From Dacryopinax spathularia (lineage: Eukaryota; Basidiomycota; Dacrymycetes; Dacrymycetales; Dacrymycetaceae), in contig JBBPFI010000004.1 in the NCBI GenBank assembly GCA_037974965.1, forward strand, positions 2,153,290 to 2,217,289: a stretch of 64,000 nucleotides of DNA. The letters are read 5' to 3'. Made by a program: the position numbers and the translations under genes. Every line of letters starts with the position of its first letter. Position 1 is the stretch's first letter. The notes under the pieces were generated by a model. It was not told the origin of the DNA and ran no database searches. It worked only from the letters and a program-made list of their open reading frames with translations. Below are positions 57,215-64,000 of this stretch, in pieces.

Positions 57215-60200
57215 TCACCACCCCGAGCCTGCAGTTGACCCAAATCCCCTGCGTCGCTTCTCAGCTGCAATCCTTGATAAGAGCTCTGCCTCGGATTGTT
57301 TGCGTTTTGATGAGCCCGAAGGAACTGCTGTGGCTTCACGAGTATCTGCCAAAGTGACAGCAGTGGCTGAAAACGAGCTTGGAGGCGGTCGAAGTAAGTT
57401 TCGTGCCTGGTACCGTTGCATTTCCTTTGTTCCCAGTAGCTCTTCCAATACCCTTGCATAGTCCGCAGCAGACCAAAGACGCTGCAGCATCAACCAATCC
57501 TCTACTAGATCATCATGGGGCTTGAATCGGTAGTTCTCTGCCTCAGGACAGCCACCTGAGAGCAAGCGAGTGTCGGTGCCAATCACTTGATAAAGACCAA
57601 GGTTGCAGAAAAGAGGTAAGCTAAGGCCTTTGTTTGCTGTAATGAAAGGTGTGAGTGGAGATATATCATTGCTATAAACAACTGTACTCACAGTGAACCT
57701 TTTCTTTGAAGTGATCCAAAGGCACCTTGGTTTTCTTGAGAATCAGATGCTCCATGTTGTGATGCCGATAAACACAATAGAGCAAAAAAATTGAAATGAT
57801 AGGACCAATTTTCGTTTGACCTTTGCGACGCTTTCGTTTGGCTGCACTTTCCATGTCATCTTTGACAACCAACCGGTTTTGTTCGATGCGGACCTGAAAG
57901 GGTGTCGTGCAGTTGGCCTTTGCAGCGGGAGTTGGTTTTTCATAGTGATAGTTAGGATGAATGCGTGCCAAAAGGGTTGCAAGAAAGATGAACAATTGAT
58001 GCACCGGGTCTTCCAAATTGTCTTCAAGCACTTTGCGAATCAATGTGAATGCCTTCGCATAATCCATGCCTTGCGCTTGAACCCCTTTGCCGCTACACAG
58101 ATTGCTGATTCCTTCACGCATCTCTTCTGACAATTGTGTACGGTGAAGTGCAATTGAGTAGAAGTTGAGATTCATCGGGTCTTGTGCAAACCATTCTTCA
58201 CCCGATTCCATGTCAAGGCGCTGTTGACGTTCAGCATGTGCTTCAAGTGCTTCTTCTGGATCCTCTGGTTCTGAATCTTCTTCATCTTCTTTGACAGTCG
58301 CTTTCCTTGGACCAGGCTCAGACTGGTAGGTTACGCGCACCCAGTGTCTTGGGTTTGGGTATGCCCCGCTGATTGCCCATGGTAGAAGATCAACATGCTC
58401 ATGAGCAAAAGCACGTTCAAGACCTTTGCGGATCCATGTGCTGAAGTCACCACTGAGTGCAGTGGCATGTTGTGGTTCCAACATTGTAATTGCAGCACGC
58501 AATGTTCGCACTGCAGGACTATGCGGTGACGTGACCGGTACCCCAGGAGGATCCAGTTCTTTTGCTTGACGCCAGAGGTTGCCAGTTATGGTGCTGATCG
58601 CAATCGTTTTTGATGCTTCTGACCATGGGAAACTGGGCTGCGCAGGTGTTCCAGTGCCCAATGCAAGCAGAATAGCACGGTGACCTTGCTTGCGGTCCCA
58701 GCCACCTGGTTCTTCACTCCACCGTTTCAATGCTTGCAGTTGCCGTTCAAACATGGCTGCCCTTGCTAGTGCTTCATCTGGTGTCAGATCACACTGACCT
58801 TCTGCCGCTCGTTTCAGCCGCCGAAGTTGCGCTGAACCCCGGGCCAAGATGTGAGGCTTGATTTCAGCCAGTAACCCCTGAATAACCTGTTTGCAGGCTA
58901 CATTGCGGCGGTTGAGAAGGGTATCTTTGGTTGTGTTGTAGAGCCGATCCATTACAAGCTGCAATGTTGCCCTCTGCACATATTCCTGCTGGAGTGTCAG
59001 TTATTGACAATTCCATATTGCATCCAGACTCACTTCAGCAGTAGTGACACCCCAATTCTTCAGAGCTGCCCAATATCCAAGAAGTGGGAAACCGGAGCCA
59101 TCACGACGTTGTGGCCACATATTGGCAGCAATCGACATGCGGCTATGGACCTTATCGCAAGGCCAGAACTCTTCAGTGGTTGTTGGGAAGCCGGTGAGGC
59201 GAAACTGCTCTCGCATGCCAGATGCAAGGTACACTTGACCATCCATCACAATTTGGTTCCCAGACTGTGCAAGGATGATGTTACGTTCACAAATGGAAAT
59301 CGCTTCCACCACAGTCCAGCGTGCAGGATGAATACCATGATTGGTCTGTTCCAGGAGATCACTCCACAGCCGCTCAAGTGTAACGTTCCATATGTAAGCC
59401 GATGAGAGCATCAATTTGGCCATATCTTTCAAGCCAACATCAGCAATAGCAGGCAGGCAAAGCATACACACATACTCCATACCGGAATGGCAATAAACCA
59501 TCCCTAAAAGCACCTGCTTGTTTGAAATAAGCCAGGGCGATTGTGCTCAATACCCCAACAATGCCTCTGTGAATGTGTCAGGATAGGGCCGTGACACGCA
59601 GTATAAACACAGTGCTTACTTGATGTTTCGCTTGGCTTGTGGGAAAAGATGCGGGAACATGACATACTCTGACTCCGATCTGACCCCTATCAAGGTGTCT
59701 CCATTCAACAATCGCTCTGCGACACGCCAATACAGTGTTTTGCGATTAATTCGGTTCATGAGCTGCCGTGCAGCCAAGCCTTTGGCACCATTTTGGCCAA
59801 AGCCCACAGCAGCTGCGGTGGTGCGGCCCAGCCGTAGATCATTCCGGTTCTGTGCGGTTGCTCGAAGCTTGATCTTGGGACAAGCGTAGATCTGATAGCT
59901 GGCTGCACGAACTGGTACTGGACTGTTACCAGCCTCTTCCCCTAGCACTTTGCCATTGATGACCTCCAAATCGGTAGCCAAAAAGTTTGGAAGCGTATCT
60001 GACTGAATGTTGCAAGCTGTTTTTGTAAATGCAAGTGGAAACATCTTGACTTTGCGCGGGAGGCCATTTCGCTGCTCGAATTGCTTCATAAACCGTTGGC
60101 TGTCTGCTACAATCCCAATGGGACGTCCTTCACTATCTGTGGCTCTGTTTGAGGAATCAGAACAGGGGTTCACTGGTGCGGCTCGGACCAGAACGGCCCC

Positions 60201-61395
60201 ACTTACTCCTGAACCACCGCAAGGGCAACAGTGAACCGTCCAATCTTCTCCATACTGTACTTTGATTCCCATAATACTTGCATTTTCTCCCAAGATTCAC
60301 GAGTGAGCTCAACCTCAACGTTTTGGCCATATTTCAGGATGACGAGAAAGGGCTCAAAATCTCCAAAATAGTTGTCAGAATCACGCCATGGTGCACGTCT
60401 GGCCCAGCTTTGATAGCGTGCGATCCAAGTTTCATTCAGCAACCGTAGCTGATGGAGATCAAGGTGCACTTCTCCCAATTCCCTGCATTTAGGTTAGCAC
60501 ATCTCTCTGATGTCACTAATCGAACCCACAGATATGATGATACACTCTCATCCATGAAGGCAAACTCATCTTCACAGAAAATCGAGTGTTGTTGCATGCT
60601 GCTGAGAGCATGACATAGAAATGTGCGAAACTGCTTCATGCGTCGCTCGAAGACAGAAGAGGTTGGCACACCCGGGCGTCTTCTCATTGCTTCATCCTTA
60701 TGCCGGAAAGCAAAGCCGCAGAGGCGATTTTGGCATATTCCAACATGAAAGTAATGCCCCATCCATGGAAAGCCAATAAATGCATGCTTGTCTCGCAATT
60801 TGCGCTTGTAGTCCTTGGGGTGAATGGTGAGCCAAACGTCATCTGATACTGTTCCATCAGGTGGTAGCGCCGCATCCCAGTTGGGCATTGCTGAGATAGC
60901 ACCAATGCAGTCCAGGAAAAGCCGTGGTTTCTGCCATTTGATGTTGGCTGCCCATTCCAATGGACGATAGACGGCTGGCTTGGTCTCGTCCAGGAAGTTG
61001 ATCTCAACTTGCTGGTTGCGTAGCCATTCACAGTCTGTAGAATGCTGATCGAACTGTTCGTTGAACCATGCCGCAGAAAGGGAGAGAGCATTGTCTTGCA
61101 TTGTGCGGGAGCCATCACCGTCCTCTCGAAAAAAGGTTGCATCGGCTTGCGTGGGAGCCTCCTCATCATCAACCAAGCGGGGATCGACTTCATCATACTC
61201 GGGCGTTGTGTCTCCGACTCCAGCTTGATGATCTTGTGAGGTACTTATCACAGCACCGTGTAACAAGTCCTCCTCAGCATCCGAGTTGTACTGCAGGTCA
61301 TCAGGAAACAACTCTGCATCCTCTTCAGGTTCGCCGTCTAGATCATCACTATGATCCTCTTCAAAGTCATTGTTCCAGCCATTGATGCTGGACAT
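57215..61395 (-). CDS. Large multi-exon gene of unknown family, about 1280 residues
   Basis: The start (ATG 61395) lies one base after the acceptor of a leader intron (61453-61397). Exons run about 61395-60550, 60495-60207, 60144-59622, 59523-59025, 58990-57690 and 57640-57215. The introns at 60206-60145, 59030-58990 and 57690-57640 join in frame; two other junctions could not be phased. The N-terminus is very acidic (DDLDGEPEEDAELFPDD). The next part has AFIGFPWMGHYFHVGICQNR and FCEDEFAFMDESVSSYLW. The middle has ATDLEVINGKVLGEEAGN and IGVRSESEYVMFPHLFPQ, later SAYIWNVTLERLWSDL. The C-terminal third has an acidic run (KEDEEDSEPEDPEEALEAH) and basic KRKRRKGQTK. No DDE, helicase or recombinase motif was recognised. 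The gene is largely open, so it may be functional. It could be the main gene of an uncharacterised element. Confidence 0.6.
60145..60206 (-). other. Intron carrying the near-palindrome (copy 1)
   Basis: GTAAGTGGGGCCGTTCTGG...CAAACAG, 62 nt, splices VVQE to ATDSEGRP in frame. Positions 60172-60203 are the near-palindrome, starting within the donor site. Confidence 0.75.
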
Positions 61396-61396
61396 T

Positions 61397-61453
61397 CTGA
61401 CATCGATATCTTGGAATCAGTGGTGCCGTTCTAGCCAGAGCGGTCCCACTTAC
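61397..61453 (-). other. Leader intron carrying the near-palindrome (copy 2)
   Basis: GTAAGTGGGACCGCTCTGG...GTCAG, 57 nt, ends one base before the ATG of the large gene. Positions 61419-61450 form the near-palindrome (AGTGGTGCCGTTCTAGCCAG and the complement-like other arm). Confidence 0.65.
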
Positions 61454-61479
61454 CTGGATACACCCCCCTGCTTAACTAA

Positions 61480-61515
61480 GCAGTTGCGAACACTGGTGCA
61501 GTTGCGAACACTGGT
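61480..61515. repeat. Two-copy tandem repeat, about 19 bp
   Basis: GCAGTTGCGAACACTGGT is repeated in direct order upstream of the large gene, in its probable leader. Confidence 0.75.
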
Positions 61516-61805
61516 GATGATGGTGGAACAGGAACAAGTTGCACTTGGGCACCCATCACTCGGATTGCATGCACTTACGCTCTTAGGTCACATGACAATC
61601 ACGTGGGGATCACGTGATCTTTGAAGAGGCTTCTCAGACAGTACACACTGCTTTGGCGGGCCGAAACCACATTTTTATTTTTTCAGGCATAAGTTGTGCT
61701 CTTAAGGAGCACAACGGCTAGCTACAAAGAATACTCAATCATCACCATGTTGGTGAATACAAACTTGCAGGCAACAGGTGGAAGATATACAGAGAGAAAG
61801 TCTTT

Positions 61806-62125
61806 CTAAACAATCATATCATCGTACGGCAACATCTCAGAAGCCTGAGTGTCGGGAATTTCCTGTGTCGAGCGTACTGTTGAAGCCTCATCATCGATGA
61901 AAGGATTGCGCTTGCGCTTTGAACCTGCTGTCATCAGCATTAGTGGGGCCGTTCTGGCCAGAACGACACCACTCACCAGGTGTACCACGTCCATCTTGAC
62001 TGTGATCCTCATTGGATGAGCTCACTGCCTCAGACTCAGATTCCGGCCCCCCATCCTCCTCAACATTCTCAGTGCTCTTGATGATCTTCTTGGCACGTTT
62101 GCCCTTTGAGGTCTTCTGCTTGATG
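61806..62125 (-). pseudogene. 3' end of a truncated gene (Lys/Ser/Glu-rich tail)
   Basis: Minus-strand coding-like sequence begins abruptly near 62125 (KQKTSKGKRAKKIIKSTENV, then EEDGGPESESEAVSSNED). It is spliced at 61976 to about 61929 by an intron almost filled by the near-palindrome, and continues GSKRKRNPFIDDEASTVRST to a stop at 61806. The tail looks like a nuclear, charged C-terminus. The upstream part of the gene is missing: beyond 62130 the sequence changes to CCCCGGCCCCC and unrelated DNA. Confidence 0.5.
61928..61976 (-). other. Intron carrying the near-palindrome (copy 3)
   Basis: GTGAGTGGTGTCGTTCTGG...GATGACAG(CAG). The near-palindrome 61942-61973 fills about two thirds of the intron. 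Either of two adjacent AG acceptors could be used. Confidence 0.6.
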
Positions 62126-63117
62126 GCCTAGCCGGTGCGGGTTGGACCCCTAGCCCCGGCCCCCGTTTTCTCGACAACTAATAACGGTATCCCATTGTAC
62201 TAACTTTGTAAGGCTAACAGGAAGTCCCGACCACGAGAAAACGGGTAGACAGCAATTGTTATGAATAGGGATCGACAGCAAGGCGTCCGTCCCGACGGTG
62301 CTTGCCACCGTCACGGGACGTTTCATATCCGGAACGTTCTCAACGCCCAAGCCCCATTACAGCGCTCATTTCGCCGCATCCCCATTTCGCAGTCTCACCA
62401 CCTCACAACCTCCCGTCCCCTCCAGGACACATACAGTACTTCGATCGAGAGAAGCCAGAGAAAACGCCAAAAACGCCATACACAACGGTATCGAGGTTGC
62501 ACTTGCAGTGACGACGCTAGGGTCCATCGCTAGGGTTCGCGGCCGCGTCGCGGGTGGGCGGTCGATCACGTAATTCGGTCACGTGAGCTCCGCCACGGTC
62601 AATGTAGATATCGGAAATGCTTGGTCGGGATGTAACAGGTCGAATAATGGGGCCCAATGTAATAAGTCGTTCAATCGGGCAGTGGCATCGGAAGACCGCG
62701 CGCGGCGTATCACGATCCATTGTCCAAGATATTGGGCCATCCTCACGGGGGATTTAACCCTGTGTAGTCGCAGTCGGCGCACGAGGACCCGTTCAGGGTT
62801 TGTCGGCTCGAATGTTAATGCTCGTATCATCCTCGTCATCGTAAGGCGGTAGTCGATGTGCGAGGGCCTCGGAATGGCATGTCGCGCCGGTTACCGACTG
62901 TTAGTGTTGGTCGGCGCACAATTGGGAAGACCCACTCAAGAGTCAGAAGGCGAGAAGAAAGAGGGCCACCGGCTGGCAGCCACAGAGCGATAGGTGAATG
63001 GTCGGGCAGCGATATACGAAATTGGGATGCAGATACGAAATTGGGATGCCGGAATATGGTGAACGATGGGATAGCAAGGTGGAGAGTAGGGAAGGAGCGA
63101 GTCGAGCCGATTCGGTT
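62126..63117. other. Junction and intergenic stretch
   Basis: Just right of the truncated gene lies a perfect inverted repeat (62162-62173 and 62234-62245). At 63016-63049 the word TACGAAATTGGGATGC is repeated in tandem. No gene was recognised. Confidence 0.45.
62162..62245. repeat. 12-bp perfect inverted repeat, 60-nt spacer
   Basis: CCCGTTTTCTCG (62162-62173) and CGAGAAAACGGG (62234-62245). It sits about 40 nt outside the point where the truncated gene stops, so it could mark an insertion boundary or be a small terminal-repeat element. Confidence 0.75.
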
Positions 63118-63975
63118 TCACTCATCCATGTCTGTCTCAGACCGAGAACCTGGCATCTGATAGTAGATGCTCGTAGCCAGATGCTTCATCGCAATGAAAC
63201 AATCCGTGAAGAAAGCACGATAACGAAGTCGTGCCATGCCGTCTTGCGAGTGCGTTATATTCCGGCAGCGCTGCACGATCGTCTTCGTCTCTCGCCACCG
63301 TCCCGTAATGACGGCCTGGCTGAGTTCTTCGGTCACAGGCACCAGATAGAAACTAGGGGTCACCCCGACCATGGTGATGCAGGGGACGTCCCACGACACC
63401 AGTGGGTCAAGACCGAGGTCCTTTCGTTTCCTATTGTTGTCCTGGAATGTGGCGATGGCTTCGGCGATGACTTGCGGCTCTGGATTTGGCAACCGAACCG
63501 TGTGCCCCTCGACGATTGGGGTGAGCGGGGCCGGTTTGTCCTCGACGACGACCAGAACGAGTCTGTTCTTGTGCATCATTGCAACGTCGGGCGAGATCAA
63601 GCTGGTTACGCCGCACATTGTGAACGCAAGCATCGGCCGACTCCGCAACATGAAGTCATCATAGGCGTAACCGAGTAGGCGCATGTTGTTCAAGACGAAG
63701 TCGTCAACCGCCGATTCGTGTCTCTCCCTCGTTATCGTCTGCAGATGGAGGAAGTACTGGTAAACGTCGTTGTCGCTCTTGTCGGTGAAATCGTCTGGGT
63801 GGTCGACAGTGAACAGTTGCGGCTTCAACGCCTCCCCTGCGCCGACCTGCCAAAACCCCCCGAAGAACTTCTCCGGTCGCACCAACTTGACGTCGATGTT
63901 GAGTCCCTTGAGCTCGTTGTCAGTCCATTCGTTAGGCGGCTTCTGACTCAGAATGATTTTCGCATTAGCGTCCAT
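63118..63975 (-). CDS. PD-(D/E)XK-like fungal protein
   Basis: A single exon of 285 residues starting at ATG 63975 (MDANAKIILSQKPPNEWTDN). The centre reads HESAVDDFVLNNMRLLGYAY, then SPDVAMMHKNRLVLVVVEDK. An acidic residue in the first helix, PD, and E-D-K on the next strand follow the PD-(D/E)XK nuclease order. Many basidiomycete genomes hold similar orphan proteins. The C-terminal part (QVIAEAIATFQDNNRKRKDLG, ITMVGVTPSFYLVPVT) continues the alpha/beta core. Whether it cuts nucleic acid is unknown. The gene is complete and undamaged. Confidence 0.6.
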   Translation of the reverse strand: MDANAKIILSQKPPNEWTDNELKGLNIDVKLVRPEKFFGGFWQVGAGEALKPQLFTVDHPDDFTDKSDNDVYQYFLHLQTITRERHESAVDDFVLNNMRLLGYAYDDFMLRSRPMLAFTMCGVTSLISPDVAMMHKNRLVLVVVEDKPAPLTPIVEGHTVRLPNPEPQVIAEAIATFQDNNRKRKDLGLDPLVSWDVPCITMVGVTPSFYLVPVTEELSQAVITGRWRETKTIVQRCRNITHSQDGMARLRYRAFFTDCFIAMKHLATSIYYQMPGSRSETDMDE

Positions 63976-64000
63976 GTCGTCGTCCTTCCGGATGCCAAGG

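Noticed and set aside
57215-61395. Large gene as a KDZ, hAT, Crypton, Helitron or RecQ-type element protein
   Set aside because: The signature residues of these families could not be found in any exon, so the gene is left as unknown.

Overview
The window looks like nuclear DNA of a filamentous basidiomycete, most probably an Agaricomycete. Genes are split by many short (about 45-65 nt) GT-AG introns. Base composition is moderately GC-rich. There is a seven-helix membrane protein of a type common in mushroom-forming fungi, a microsomal P450, several MFS permeases, a tannase and a Ty1/copia retrotransposon. No bacterial-style operons, rRNA, CRISPR arrays or convincing tRNA genes were seen. All calls come from reading the sequence; no database search was run.

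Left part (1-16 kb): a truncated P450, a 7-TM protein, then a mirror-symmetric block: PhyH-type Fe(II)/2-oxoglutarate dioxygenase (-) | sugar-porter MFS (+) ... allantoate-permease-type MFS (-) | second PhyH dioxygenase (+). Each dioxygenase shares a divergent promoter region with a transporter, which suggests uptake and oxidation of a common class of substrate. Two small Asn/Gly/Gln/Tyr-rich genes follow.

Centre (17-53 kb): a full-length copia element (17055-22445) has LTRs that read as identical, a 5-bp target duplication and one uninterrupted 1518-codon Gag-Pol frame, so it is young. After it come a third Gly/Gln/Asn-rich small gene, a putative TULIP-fold gene (-), a secreted tannase/feruloyl esterase (-), a JEN1-type carboxylate MFS (+), a secreted M28-like peptidase (+), a decayed and internally duplicated copy of the small-gene family (38.4 kb), a HAM1-like protein (+), a sulfatase (+), an 1110-residue protein of unknown family (-) and a second TULIP-like paralogue (+) divergent from it. 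Tannase, carboxylate permease and sulfatase would suit a saprotroph feeding on plant material, but no shared pathway is proven.

Right part (53-64 kb): an accessory block of different character. It has more AT-rich sequence, an LTR-like scrap, a degenerate tandem array of about 200 bp units, four regularly spaced hairpins, two genes of unknown family (about 1.28 kb-codon and 210 codons) and the tail of a truncated gene. A conserved near-palindrome of about 32 bp recurs inside three introns and as a tandem trio between genes. This intron-associated palindrome family, and the dispersed YxNTGG small-gene family, are the least explained structures in the window. A 12-bp perfect inverted repeat lies just outside the right edge of the block, and a PD-(D/E)XK-like gene closes the window.
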